From: CAKZLS01 sp963701445
GTDB taxonomy: Bacteria; Pseudomonadota; Alphaproteobacteria; Rhodospirillales; Defluviicoccaceae
Assembly (NCBI GenBank): GCA_963701445.1
Contig: CAVPAM010000016.1
Coordinates: forward strand, 1-64,000
Direction: 5' to 3'
DNA: 64,000 nucleotides
Made by a program: the position numbers and the translations under genes
Shown here: piece after piece, positions 1-10,277 of the stretch
Layout: the number at the start of each line of letters is the position of its first letter
How positions within the stretch are numbered: position 1 is the stretch's first letter
Notes under the pieces: model-generated
What the model saw: the letters and a program-made list of their open reading frames with translations, nothing else
The model's database searches: none
Told to the model about the DNA's origin: nothing

Positions 1-390
1 GCGCTGTGGGCCGTGACGGCGGCGGCGGCATGGGTGGCCGCGTCCTCGGCGTGGGCCGCGGACGCCACCATCCGCTACCGGGCCGAGCCGGCCGGACGGG
101 GAACCGCCGCCGAGAAATGCGTGGTCTGTCATAGCGTCGAGGCCAACGGTCCGTTTCGCTACGCGCCCAACCTTTACGGGATCGTCGGCGCCGAAAAGGG
201 CCGGGACCGCGCGTGGTACGGTTATTCCCCGGCGTTGCTGAAGAAGGGCGGCGTGTGGACCGAGGAGGATCTCGACGCGTACCTGGCCGACGCCGACAAA
301 TTCGCGCCGGGCACAACCAAGACCATCCGGGTTCAGGACCCGGAAGAGCGCCGGGAGATCATCGCGTTTCTGAGATCGCCGCAGTCGTAG
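1..390 (+). CDS. c-type cytochrome, 5' end outside window
   Basis: Exported single-haem c-type cytochrome. The reading frame is open from the first base, so the true start is upstream; the visible N-terminus is an Ala-rich export signal with a likely cleavage after AWA. The haem-binding motif CVVCH is at about residues 37-41 counted from the GTG at 13, followed by NLYGIVG, usual in small class I cytochromes of the cyt c2/c550 type. The C-terminal segment where these proteins carry the axial Met (PGTKM) reads PGTTKT, and the mature protein contains no methionine at all. Redox partner unknown; the next gene is on the opposite strand. Confidence 0.8.
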   Translation, partial: ALWAVTAAAAWVAASSAWAADATIRYRAEPAGRGTAAEKCVVCHSVEANGPFRYAPNLYGIVGAEKGRDRAWYGYSPALLKKGGVWTEEDLDAYLADADKFAPGTTKTIRVQDPEERREIIAFLRSPQS

Positions 391-466
391 CGGTCCCCAT
401 CGCCCCGGGCGAGTGTTTTTTGAGCCGAATCACCTTGCATCCGGTTTTTCGGCGAGGTGCCTCGCG

Positions 467-2019
467 CTAGCTTTTCTTGTCGAATTTCACTTCGCGCATC
501 ATGAAGGCGGGACGTGGTCGCCCATGCCGACCACCGGCGAGTTGCGGGCTTGCCGCGATCCCGCCGCGGTTCCCGTTTCTTGTTCCCGGCCGGCTGTTCG
601 GTTGCCTTGTGCTCGGTTGCCCTATGAGGCGGCGTCGCCGCGCGCGCCTTGGGTTCGGGCCGTGGGTCAACTTTTGGCTCGGGCCGGGGCTCCACCCTCG
701 GCTCTGGCCGGGGCTCGGCGGCGGACGTGTCCGGCGCGTGCGAGTGGGGCCGGGGGTGGCTCCGGGAAGCCGGTTGCGCCGGCGTCCGCGACGAGCCCGC
801 CGATCTGCCGGAACGGCGGCCCCGGCGCTCGGCGTCGGACTTGCGGCGGCGCGATTTTCCGCCCGACATGTCCAGTTCCGCCGTTTCCACCTCGGGCACG
901 GTGATGCGGGGGATCTCCCGTCCGATCAGTTGCTCGATGCCGGCCACGTACTTGCCGTCCTCCGGCGTGGCGATGGTCAGGGCGCGGCCCTCTTAGTCCG
1001 GCGCGCGCCGTCCGGCCGATGCGATGGACATAGTCCTCGGCGGCGGTGGGAACGTCGAAGTTGAACACGTGGGACATGCCGGCGAGGTCCAGGTGGCGGG
1101 CGGCCACGTCGCTGCACACCAGCATCTTGATCTCGCCGCGCTTGAACCGCTCCAACACCTCGGTGCGCGCCGACTGGGCCATGTCGCCGTGAAGCATGGC
1201 CACGTCGTAGCCGTGGCGCAGCAGCGACCGGCAGACCACGCCCACCTCGCGCTTGCGATTGCAGAAGATCAGGGCGTTGCCCACGTCCTCGCTCTGCAGC
1301 AGGTGCCTGAGCGCGTCGCGCTTTTCCTTCTGGCTCGCGCCGCCCTCGCAGACCAGCAGGCCCTGGACCACGTTTTCCGACGGCGTCGACGGCGGCGAGA
1401 CGGTGATTTCCTTGGGATTGCGCAGGAAAGCGTCGGCGAGCTTGCGGATCGCCGGCGGCATGGTCGCCGAGAAGAACAGCGTCTGGCGCATGCGCGACAC
1501 GATCGAGACGATGCGCTCCACGTCGGGAATGAACCCCATGTCCAGCATCCGGTCGGCTTCGTCGATGACCAGGATCTTGGTGTCGGTGAGCAAAGGTGGC
1601 CGCGATCGAACACGTCGAGCAGTCGCCCGGGGGTGGCGATCAGCACGTCGGCGCCACGCTCCAGGACCTTGAGCTGCTCGGTCATGGACTCGCCGCCGAT
1701 GAACAGCGCCTTGGACAGACGGGCGATACTTTCCGTAGGTCTCGAAGTTCTGCGCCACCTGGGTGGCGAGTTCGCGCGTGGGTTCGAGAATTAGCGATCG
1801 CGGCATGCGCGACTTCGCGCGCCCGGCGGCCAAGATCTCGATCATCGGCAGGGTGAACGACGCGGTTTTCCCGGTACCGGTCTGGGCGCAACCAAGGATG
1901 TCGCGGCCCATCAGGATAATGGGAATTGCTTGCTCTTGTATGGGCGTGGGGTGCTGGTATCCAGCATCCGTAACGGCGCGAAGCACGTCGCCGCTGAGCC
2001 CCAAATCAGAAAAATCCAT
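467..2019 (-). CDS. DEAD-box ATP-dependent RNA helicase (frameshifted)
   Basis: RNA helicase of the RhlE/DeaD type, acting in ribosome assembly or mRNA turnover. Visible motifs include the Q motif (HPTPIQEQAIP), motif I AQTGTGKT, PTRELA, DEAD as VIDEADRMLDMGF, SAT (FFSATMP), and the helicase C-terminal motif HRIGRTARAG. The tail is basic with repeated RPEP units and ends in VPAFMMREVKF. The gene can only be read across at least four one-base frame changes, near 1735, 1595, 990 and 515; the alternative frames restore conserved segments such as ATPGRLLD and IEQLIGREIP. I treat it as one gene with probable sequence errors. Confidence 0.85.
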
Positions 2020-2207
2020 GCGGTGGGGACTGTATGACCACTAAGTACTGAGAGTAACGCTTAAATATTACCACGATCAGTTTCGGAGCATAAGTATTTG
2101 CACGCGGAAGTCAACTCTTGTCGAGTCCCTCGCGACGGCCGGCTTCCTTGGCGTCGCGCGCGCTTTGCGATAGGCTGAACCATCACCATCGCAGAGGATC
2201 TCCGACC

Positions 2208-2750
2208 ATGCTGATCTCCAGGGACAAATCATGCCTTCTCGTGGTGGACGTGCAGGCCCGGCTGGCGCCCGCCATGGCCGCCGAACGGATGGTCGTCGAC
2301 AACACCCGGCTGCTGCTCAAGGCCGCCGGCCGGCTCGACGTGCCGGTTTTGGTCTCGGAGCAATACCGCCGGGGCCTCGGGCCAACGGTGGAGGCGGTGG
2401 CCGAATTCGTGCCCGACGGCGCGGTGGTGGAGAAGATGCATTTCTCGTGCATGAACGACGCGGGCTTCGCCGGGCAGTTCCGCCAGACCGGCCGGCCGAT
2501 GGCGGTGGTCGCCGGCATCGAGGCCCACGTGTGCGTCCTGCAGACGGTGGAGCAGCTTCTGGAGAGCGGAAACGCGGTGTTCGTGGTGGCCGACGCCACG
2601 TCGTCGCGGACGCCCGCCAACCACGCCGCCGCGCTGGAACGCATGCGCCACGCCGGCGCCCGCGTGGTGACCACGGAAATGGTGGTGTTCGAGTGGCTGG
2701 AGAAGGCCGGCACGCCCGAGTTCAAGGAACTCAGCGCCCTGGTCAAATAG
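2208..2750 (+). CDS. isochorismatase-family cysteine hydrolase
   Basis: Cytosolic hydrolase of the isochorismatase/nicotinamidase fold, 180 aa. The catalytic triad of the family is visible: Asp14 in LLVVDVQ, Lys76 in VVEKMHFS and Cys109 in GIEAHVCVLQT. The start at 2208 is preceded by AGAGGA at a good distance and opens directly into the first beta strand; an upstream in-frame start would add about 30 residues unlike the family. The substrate cannot be told from sequence; proteins of this subgroup (YcaC-like) are usually annotated only as hydrolases. Confidence 0.85.
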   Translation: MLISRDKSCLLVVDVQARLAPAMAAERMVVDNTRLLLKAAGRLDVPVLVSEQYRRGLGPTVEAVAEFVPDGAVVEKMHFSCMNDAGFAGQFRQTGRPMAVVAGIEAHVCVLQTVEQLLESGNAVFVVADATSSRTPANHAAALERMRHAGARVVTTEMVVFEWLEKAGTPEFKELSALVK

Positions 2751-2922
2751 ATGCCCGGCATCCCGGCCGAACGGCCCCACGGCGACCCGGTGGAATGGGC
2801 GCCCGGCGCTCGGGTCACGCAAGCAAAATTGCGCGGCGCTCTTGCGGGCGCCGCGGAAATGGCTGAAAAAAGGCCTCGCGTCGAGTTTCGTGGGCCAGAA
2901 CAAGAAAAGGGGAAAAAGACCA

Positions 2923-3442
2923 ATGTCCGGAATTATTCTGCCATACCGGGGTGTCTCTCCGCGCATCGCCGCGTCGGCCTTCATCGCGCCCACGGCCACC
3001 ATCATCGGCGACGTGGAGATCGGCGAGGACACCAACATCTGGTTCGGTTGCGTCATTCGTGGCGACGTCAACGAGGTCCGCATCGGCGCCGGCACCAACA
3101 TCCAGGACGGCACGGTGGTCCACGTGTCGCGCGAGAAGTACGGCACCTACATCGGCGACCACATCACCATCGGCCACATGGCCCTAATCCATGCCTGTAC
3201 CCTCGAGGACGGATGCTTCATCGGCATGCGGGCGACGGTGATGGACGGCTGCGTGATCGCCGGCGGCGCCATGGTGGCGGCCGGCGCCCTGATCACGCCG
3301 GGCAAGCGGGTGCCGCCGGGCGAGCTCTGGGCCGGCACGCCGGCGAAGCGGGTCCGCGATCTCAGCGAGGCCGACGGCAAGAGCATCGCCGCGACCGCGC
3401 CGCACTACGTGCGCCTCGCCCGCGAATACAGGGACGCGAGCC

Positions 3443-3450
<8 letters not shown>
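2923..3450 (+). CDS. gamma carbonic anhydrase family protein
   Basis: Left-handed beta-helix (hexapeptide repeat) protein of the gamma carbonic anhydrase/YrdA group, 175 aa, normally a trimer with metal bound between subunits. The three metal-binding histidines are present (one in VVHVS, two in GHMALIH). The start at 2923 follows an AAAAGGGGA ribosome site; an upstream in-frame ATG at 2842 would add a basic, non-family extension. The stop overlaps the start of the following meaB-like gene by 8 bp, so the two are probably co-translated. Whether it has carbonic anhydrase activity is not decided by sequence. Confidence 0.85.
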
Positions 3451-4422
<972 letters not shown>

Positions 4423-4520
4423 CCCGCAAGGCTCCCGGAGCGGCCGTGGCCATGGACGACGCTTGGGGATCGTTGGTATAAGCGGGGCGGAGAGTGCATC
4501 ATCGCGAGAGAGGACAGTAC

Positions 4521-4952
4521 ATGCTCGGTATTGCGAAACGTGTCTGGTTCGGCTGTGCCATCGCCGGACCGGTGGTCCTGGCGGCGGCGGGCGCGCCGGC
4601 GCAGACATTGCCCAATCCCATGGAGTTCGGCACCGTATACCAACAACTGGCGTTCGAAGCGGCGGACACCGACGGCGACAATCGGGTGGACCTCGGCGAG
4701 TTCGCGCGGGACGCGGCGGCGGCGTTCAGCGGGCTCGACGCCAACCGCGACGGCAAACTGACGCCCAACGAGTTGCAACCGCATCCGGCGGTCAGCTTTT
4801 CCCGGGTGGACGGAAACAAGGACGGCGCGTTGACCTTCGACGAGGTCATGGCGTTCAAGGTCAACGCGTTCAGGGCGGCCGACAAGAACCAGGACGACGC
4901 CCTGTCGTACGACGAGATGGTCGAGGCCGTGCGGACGGAGGTGGGACGATGA
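4521..4952 (+). CDS. exported EF-hand calcium-binding protein
   Basis: Secreted or periplasmic calcium-binding protein of 143 aa. A signal peptide (about residues 1-28, ending APAQT) is followed by four EF-hand loops beginning DTDGDNRVD, DANRDGKLT, DGNKDGALT and DKNQDDALS, with the expected acidic residue at loop position 12 in each. The start at 4521 is preceded by GAGAGGA. The stop overlaps the ATG of the following lipoprotein gene (ATGA), so they form a translationally coupled pair. The role may be Ca sensing or buffering; no enzyme domain is seen. Confidence 0.8.
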   Translation: MLGIAKRVWFGCAIAGPVVLAAAGAPAQTLPNPMEFGTVYQQLAFEAADTDGDNRVDLGEFARDAAAAFSGLDANRDGKLTPNELQPHPAVSFSRVDGNKDGALTFDEVMAFKVNAFRAADKNQDDALSYDEMVEAVRTEVGR

Positions 4953-5353
4953 CGATCCGGTCATTCCGAAAAACCATGCGCTCTTCATCGTGGGCGGCGG
5001 TGTTCGTGGCCATCGCCGGCCTGTCCGTCGCCGGGTGCGAGTTCGGCTCGGGCGGTCCCGGCGTGGGAACCGTCGGCGGCGCCGCGCTCGGGGCCGGCGC
5101 CGGACGCGCGATCTTCGGCAACAACACCTCGGCGATGCTGATCGGCGGCGCCGTGGGCGGCATGGCGGGCAACGCGACGATCGACCGCCAGGCGGAGCAG
5201 CGCCGGATCGCGCAGACCGAGGAAACCCGGGACCGGGCGATGCAGCGGCAACTGGATTTCGAGCGCCAGCGCGCCCTGCAGCAGGCCGAGGTCGAGCGGG
5301 AAATCGAGGAGCAGCGGCTGTTCAACGAGTGGCGGCGCCAGCAAGGCAGGTAA
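4949..5353 (+). CDS. glycine-zipper lipoprotein with charged coiled-coil tail
   Basis: Predicted lipoprotein of 134 aa. A signal peptide ends in the lipobox LSVAGC (about residues 24-29). A Gly-rich segment follows (GVGTVGGAALGAGAGRAIFG, then MLIGGAVGGMAGN), matching glycine-zipper 2TM-like proteins of the outer membrane. The last 60 residues are highly charged and Gln-rich and likely form a coiled coil. The start overlaps the stop of the EF-hand gene. Function unknown; SlyB/OsmB-like zipper lipoproteins often affect envelope integrity, which is only an analogy here. Confidence 0.7.
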   Translation: MTIRSFRKTMRSSSWAAVFVAIAGLSVAGCEFGSGGPGVGTVGGAALGAGAGRAIFGNNTSAMLIGGAVGGMAGNATIDRQAEQRRIAQTEETRDRAMQRQLDFERQRALQQAEVEREIEEQRLFNEWRRQQGR

Positions 5354-5427
5354 GGCCGCGGCAAGGCCGGGAATCGGGGCCGTCGAGACCGGCGGTCCCG
5401 AGACCGGCCGCCCCGGAACCGGCCGCC

Positions 5428-6729
5428 TCAGAACTGAAACGGCTGGCTGATCATCATCTGGATGCCGAAGTCCTCGTCGGAGACGGCCGCGTCGGCGCGG
5501 ACGATGAACCCGTTGGCGAAGGCCCTGAGGCCGATCCCGCCGCTCAGTTTCATGCTGGAATGCAGGTTGCGCAGGTCGTAGGACGGGGCGACGCGGCCGA
5601 CCTCGACGAACGGCACGAACTGCAGCCACTCGACGCCGACGAACTTCTGGATCCTGGGCCAGGCGTCGAAGGGGTTCCAGTCCGGGATCAGGCGCAGCTC
5701 GGCCGCGTAGTAGATGGCCGACTGGTCGCTGAACCGCTGGGCCGGATAGCCGCGCATCCGCCACAGCCCGCCGAGCGTCGCCCCGGTATACGACGGCGGG
5801 CGGTTGGAGACCTGTCCGGACGACGACACGTTCCAGCTCGGCGAATGCGCCGTCCAGAAGTCGAGGGCGAGAACCCGCTGGCGGAACCAGTCGGACGCGC
5901 CGAAGTCCACGTACTGATCCACCTCGCCCTCCAGCACCGTCCACGACGAATTGCTGTCGAACCAGCCGAAGTCCCGCGAGACCTCAAAACGCACGCCCTG
6001 GCCGCGCGATGGATTGCGCGGGAAATCGCGGTTGTCCCAGAACACCGCGGCGTCGATGCCGTTGGTCTTGAACTCGTCCTTGTCGATATCCTCGGTGTCG
6101 ATCCGCTGGTTGCGGTAGAACGGCAGGACGGAGACGAACGTCCGGCCGCTGTCCAGCGGATTGAGCGACGTGGCGCCGGTCTCTCCCGAGACGAGGAGGC
6201 CCCGTTCAAGCCGGTAGTCCGGCACGATCTCGTCGCGGCCGTGACCGATGGGCAGGAGATACTTGAAACGGCTCCGCGCGAAGGAATCCACGCCGCTGCC
6301 GCTGATGTAGTTGCTCGAATTCGACGTGTTGCTGCCGGCCGTCTCGCCGCGAAAGCGCGGGTTGCCGTCGATGTAGCTCTTGGTGTCGTCGAAATAGCCG
6401 ATGGAAAACACCGGATCGATGAACAGGCGGCCGACCCAGGGCAGGCGCAGGTCCTGTCCGGCGAGAAACAGCATGGCGGCGCCCTGCGTCCCGGCGAAGG
6501 CCGTGCCGATCAGGCGCGACTGCTTCTCGGGAAACCCGTTCAGCCCGTAGACGAACCCGAGCGCGCCGCCGAAGTGCTCGTTGTAGAACGGAAAGGGCAG
6601 CGCCAGCACCTGCGGCTCGGCGGCCGCCGGTTCCTCGGACCGGGCGGCGGACGGCCACGCCGCCATGACGGCGGCCACGACCATCGACGCCGTGAGTCCG
6701 CGGAGGTTCATCCCAAGCTGTCCCGTCAT
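5428..6729 (-). CDS. Omp85-like outer-membrane beta-barrel protein
   Basis: Outer-membrane barrel of 433 aa with an N-terminal signal peptide (ending SAARSEE). The body has alternating short hydrophobic/polar strands, a terminal aromatic residue (QPFQF) typical of barrels inserted by the Bam complex, and segments such as FWDNRDFPRNPSRGQG and WRMRGYPAQRF. These match the C-terminal barrel of the D15/BamA surface-antigen family (the RGY/F motif of strand 12). There are no POTRA repeats, so it is a barrel-only member of unknown cargo. The start at 6729 has GGAAG upstream. Convergent with the EF-hand/lipoprotein pair. Confidence 0.7.
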   Translation of the reverse strand: MTGQLGMNLRGLTASMVVAAVMAAWPSAARSEEPAAAEPQVLALPFPFYNEHFGGALGFVYGLNGFPEKQSRLIGTAFAGTQGAAMLFLAGQDLRLPWVGRLFIDPVFSIGYFDDTKSYIDGNPRFRGETAGSNTSNSSNYISGSGVDSFARSRFKYLLPIGHGRDEIVPDYRLERGLLVSGETGATSLNPLDSGRTFVSVLPFYRNQRIDTEDIDKDEFKTNGIDAAVFWDNRDFPRNPSRGQGVRFEVSRDFGWFDSNSSWTVLEGEVDQYVDFGASDWFRQRVLALDFWTAHSPSWNVSSSGQVSNRPPSYTGATLGGLWRMRGYPAQRFSDQSAIYYAAELRLIPDWNPFDAWPRIQKFVGVEWLQFVPFVEVGRVAPSYDLRNLHSSMKLSGGIGLRAFANGFIVRADAAVSDEDFGIQMMISQPFQF

Positions 6730-6822
6730 CCGTCCGCTTCCCGGCCCTCCATTGCGCGCCCCGGATAAGTAACGCCCGCGCGCCCGGATAGAAAGCCCTT
6801 GCGACGGACGGCATGGCGGCGC

Positions 6823-6875
6823 GGGGGGGGGGGGTGTAACGCGTTTTTTGCAAAACAACCCCATGCACAGTAGAA
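6823..6875. repeat. G-tract intergenic repeat, copy 1
   Basis: A run of 12 G followed by TGTAACGCG, a T-run, GCAAAACAACCCC and ATGCACAGTAGAA. The same block recurs at 59502-59553 in the same orientation, with one fewer T and one base change. It lies upstream of the barrel-protein start and next to an AT-rich stretch. Both copies are outside genes. Confidence 0.75.
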
Positions 6876-6903
6876 ATCCGCCGGCGGAAGCCGCGTTTTG
6901 GTT

Positions 6904-7012
6904 TGGTGGATTTCATTAAAATCAATATGTTAAATATAATTTATGATAAAAAAGTTTAGTAATTTTTGATAACTATCATAATAATAAATTGAAAAACATA
7001 AAAAATAGCGTT
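6904..7012. other. AT-rich intergenic island
   Basis: About 110 bp made almost entirely of A and T, in sharp contrast to the flanking G/C-rich DNA. It lies between the start of the minus-strand barrel gene and the end of the TIR/NB-ARC/TPR gene. It could hold the promoter of the barrel gene or be a scar of transferred DNA; no gene is seen in it. Confidence 0.5.
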
Positions 7013-7099
7013 ACCGACCGTCACATGCCGGCTTCCGGGTTGCGCCGCTCCGCTCCTCGCGAGGACGGGGTGGCGCGACCGTTCCCGCCGCCATCCCCG

Positions 7100-7193
7100 C
7101 CGTCATCGCGAGCGAAGCGCGGCGATCCAGAGCCGGCGCTCGCGGCATGCACGGCGCTGGACCGCCGCGTCGCTTCGCTCCTCGCGGTGACGG
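7100..7193. repeat. palindromic intergenic repeat, copy A
   Basis: Imperfect inverted repeat: the left arm starts CGTCATCGCGAGCGAAGCG and the right arm ends CGCTTCGCTCCTCGCGGTGA, separated by about 30 bp. It can form a long hairpin and resembles the widely dispersed palindromic element reading roughly CGTCATTGCGAGCGAAGCG in many bacterial genomes. A further half-copy lies at about 7030-7065. A related copy is at 10056-10154 on the other side of the TIR/NB-ARC/TPR gene. Confidence 0.7.
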
Positions 7194-7256
7194 CGGGGGG
7201 AGGCGGCGTCGTCTCCGCCGTCTTCGCGATCTGGCGCCGATCCGAACCGCGCGCCG

Positions 7257-9956
7257 TCATTCGCCCAACTCCGCGATCCGTCGAGCCAACTCTTCGAGGC
7301 CATCCACGCCGTCCGCCGGGGCCAGTCGGCCTTGCTCCGCCAGCAGTTGCCGCGATGCCGAAGGGCCTCGGCATAGTGCTGTCTCGGCGATGTCGATCGA
7401 TCCGGCCCCCTGCTGCCGATTTCCGCAAGCTTCACGTTCGAGACAATCAAGATCGCGTTGCCACCCGGCGTTTCCCGGATCGGCCCCGGCCAGCCGCTCG
7501 GCGATGTCCAGGGACGCCCGGTAGCTCTCCAGCGCCTGGGCGAGATTGCCCTGGGCCACGAGCACGTCGCCGATCTTGTCGTGCGACACCGACAGATCGC
7601 GTTGCCACCCGGCGTTTCCCGGATCGGCCCCGGCCAGCCGCTCCCGATGTCCAGGGACGCCCGGTAGCTCTCCAGCGCCTGGGCGAGATTGCCCTGGGCC
7701 ACGAGCACGTCGCCGATCTTGTTGTGCGACACCGACAGATCGCGTTGCCACCCGGCGTTTCCCGGATCGGCCCCGGCCAGCCGCTCGGCGATGGCCAGGG
7801 ACGCCCGGTAGCTCTCCAGCGCCTGGGCGAGATTGCCCTGGGCCACGAGCACGTCGCCGATCTTGTTGTGCGACACCGACAGATCGCGTTGCCACCCGGC
7901 GTTTCCCGGATCGGCCCCGGCCAGCCGCTCCCTGATGGCCAGGGACGCCCGGTAGCTCTCCAGCGCCTGGGCGAGATTGCCCTGGGCCACGAGCACGTCG
8001 CCGATCTTGTTGTGCGACACCGACAGATCGCGTTGCCACCCGGCGTTTCCCGGATCGGCCCCGGCCAGCCGCTCGGCGATGGCCAGGGACGCCCGGTAGC
8101 TCTCCAGCGCCTGGGCGAGATTGCCCTGGGCCACGAGCACGTCGCCGATCTTGTCGTGCGACACCGACAGATCGCGTTGCCACCCGGCGTTTCCCGGATC
8201 GGCGGCGGCCAAGCGCTGGAGCACTCTGGCCCGCGCTCGTACAGTGGCACGACGTCGCCAAGGGCGGCGCGCTCCCGAAGGTAGGTCCCGGCGCGGACCA
8301 GAACGTAAGCCGAGTTCACGGCTGTCGGTCGTGACATGGGCGGCGACGGCGCGGGCGTGGGTGACGAGGCGTTCGCAGGCGGGCCAGGTATTGGGCTCCG
8401 GTTCGGGGAAGGCGGCGTACATCGCGCGGAGCGCGCTTTCGGCCCAGGTTCCGGCCGCGACGCCGAGGGCGTCGCGGGCGGCGGCCTGGGCCAGCCGGTG
8501 GACGGAGAAGACGCGCCGGGCGGGCTCGAAGTCGATGAGCGAGAGGTTGTGGAGCTTGCCCATGGCCTCCGCCAGCGCCTTCTTGTCCGTGGCCACGCCG
8601 GCGAGAGCCGGCGGGTAGCACTGGGGCGGTTGCTGGAAGAGTTCCTCGGGAATGGCGTCCGGGGCATAGAAGGCGGCCAGCGACAGCACGGCGCGCGCGC
8701 CCGGGGCCTTGGCTTCGGCTTCGCTGATGGCCTGGTTGAAGGTGGCGAACACGGCGCGCGGATACTCGGCGTCCTCCGGCGCCTCGCTCATATGCTCGAC
8801 GAGGGCGTCCACATAGTCGGCGGCGGTGACGGTCACGCAGTCGCGCAGGTAGGCCGCCGCGTGGGAGAGGGCGAGGGGCAGGCAGCCCAAGTTCGGTCGG
8901 CGATGGTCCCGGCGTCGTCGTCGGTCAGGTCGTCCCGGCCGCTCTGTCGAGGAGGTAACGGATGGCGTCGGGCGGGGGCCAGTTTCGATCTCGATGGCGC
9001 TGACGGTCTTGGGCCAACCGCCGAGGCGGGAGGTCGCCAGCACCTGGGCGTTGCCCACGGGCGCCCACTCGCGCAACGCCCGGGGATCGTCCACGTTGTC
9101 GTAGACCAGCAGCCACGGCTTCTCGAAGCCGCCGTGGGCGATGAAGTCGAGCGCCTTGCGGGCGGTGGCGGGGCGGTTCTCGGACCTGATCGAGGCCGGG
9201 GATGAACACGGATGCAGTTCCACCAGCGCCGTCTCGATGCCGTCGAAACCGTCGGCATCGTCGGGCTTGGCGGCGTTGAGCCACCAGACGCCGGCGTAGC
9301 TCTCCTGGTTTCGGTGCGCGTATTCGCGGGCCAGCACCGACTTGCCGATGCCGCCGAGGCCATGCACGACCACCGGCTGGGTCACCGCCGCCGCGCCGCC
9401 GGACCGGAGCGCCGCGTCGATGGCCGCCAGATCGGCCTCGCGGCCGGTGAAGCTGGGGGTCGCCTTGATGTCCCGGTGGACCACGGCGCGGGCCTCGCGC
9501 CAGTAGGGCGCGCCCGGGGTGGCCTCGCCCTTGTGGCGGCCGGGCTTCACCGCCGCCAGCACCACGTCGCGCAGCAGCGCCGGGTCGGCCCGGATGGGCA
9601 CGAGGTCCCAGTAGGCGAGGGCGGTGAGCAATCCGGTGGGCGTGCATTCGTTCACCCGCATGACGATCAGGCGGGCCCGCTTGTTGAGGGGATCATGGGC
9701 GATGACGTTGAGCCACTCGGCGGCGCAGTGGTCGCTGGCGAGGTATTCGTTGGACAGCAGGGCGATCACCCGGGCGCCGGATTCCAGCGACGCGTGCATG
9801 CGTTCCATGAAGTTGCGGTTGGCGAAGTCCCATTGCTGGAGGATCGACGCCGTGGCCCGCGTCCTCCAGGATGCGGCCGATTTCAGCGGCGAACGCGGCG
9901 TCCGCGCCCGCCCGGCTGATGAAGAAATCGATGGGCCGTTCCGCCCCCTCGTCCAT
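7257..9956 (-). CDS. TIR / NB-ARC (STAND) / TPR protein (multiply frameshifted)
   Basis: Signal-transducing NTPase with a TIR effector, of the architecture used in bacterial antiphage defence and plant-type immunity. Order: TIR domain (IDFFISRAGADAAFAAEIGR from about residue 9; conserved Glu in SDHCAAEW), NB-ARC ATPase (P-loop VHGLGGIGKS, Walker B PWLLVYDNVDD, LATSRLGGW, CLPLALSHAAAYL), then TPR units of 48 residues (motif KIGDVLVAQGNLAQALESYR). The frame changes near 9850, around 9180-9220, three times between 8890 and 8990, near 8300, at 7648 and near the 3' end. Either the gene is decayed or the sequence holds many indels. Flanked on both sides by palindromic repeats; no partner gene seen. 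Confidence 0.75.
7451..8313 (-). repeat. 144-bp tandem repeats encoding TPR units
   Basis: Six phased occurrences of the same start sequence (GATCGCGTTGCCACCC) at 7451, 7595, 7738, 7882, 8026 and 8170, giving a period of 144 bp (48 codons). Units are nearly identical at DNA level, differing mostly at a few bases such as the CTCGGCGATG/CTCCCTGATG site. The 7595 unit is 143 bp long and so shifts the frame. Such identity implies recent expansion or homogenisation. Confidence 0.85.
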
Positions 9957-10055
9957 GACGCGCCCCCCTCGTCGGAGGATTACCCGTGGCCTGGATGGCA
10001 GCGAAAGCGGAATCCGGGGGTGTGTCCGTGTCGATGGGCATCACCACCACCAATG

Positions 10056-10154
10056 CCGTCCTTGCGAGGAGCGGAGCGACGCGGCAAACCGGTCGGGCGT
10101 GGGGGATGTCTCGGGTGGCGGTTCTGGATTGCCGCGCTTCGCTCGCAAAGACGG
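10056..10154. repeat. palindromic intergenic repeat, copy B
   Basis: Left arm CCGTCCTTGCGAGGAGCGGA and right arm CGCGCTTCGCTCGCAAAGAC form an imperfect hairpin of the same family as 7100-7193. It lies upstream of the TIR/NB-ARC/TPR gene start and downstream of phaC. Confidence 0.7.
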
Positions 10155-10202
10155 TCTGGGGGGTGCGGTTGGCGGGGGCGGAGGAAACGGAGCGCGCAAA
10201 AG

Positions 10203-10241
10203 AAAACCGGCGGTTTTGCGCTGGGGCAAAACCGCCGGTTT
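10203..10241 (-). terminator. rho-independent terminator of phaC
   Basis: A near-perfect 16-bp stem (arms AAACCGGCGGTTTTGC and GCAAAACCGCCGGTTT) followed, when read on the minus strand, by TTTTCTTTT. It lies 37 bp past the phaC stop. Confidence 0.8.
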
Positions 10242-10277
10242 GGTCTTCGGTTGTCCCCTGGGGGAACTCGCGGAGCG

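Noticed and set aside
7474..8284. Repeated proline/arginine-rich plus-strand protein
   Set aside because: It is the antisense shadow of the TPR repeats; composition is explained by the opposite strand.
7451..8313. Possible CRISPR array
   Set aside because: The period is 144 bp, the units are coding and there are no variable spacers.
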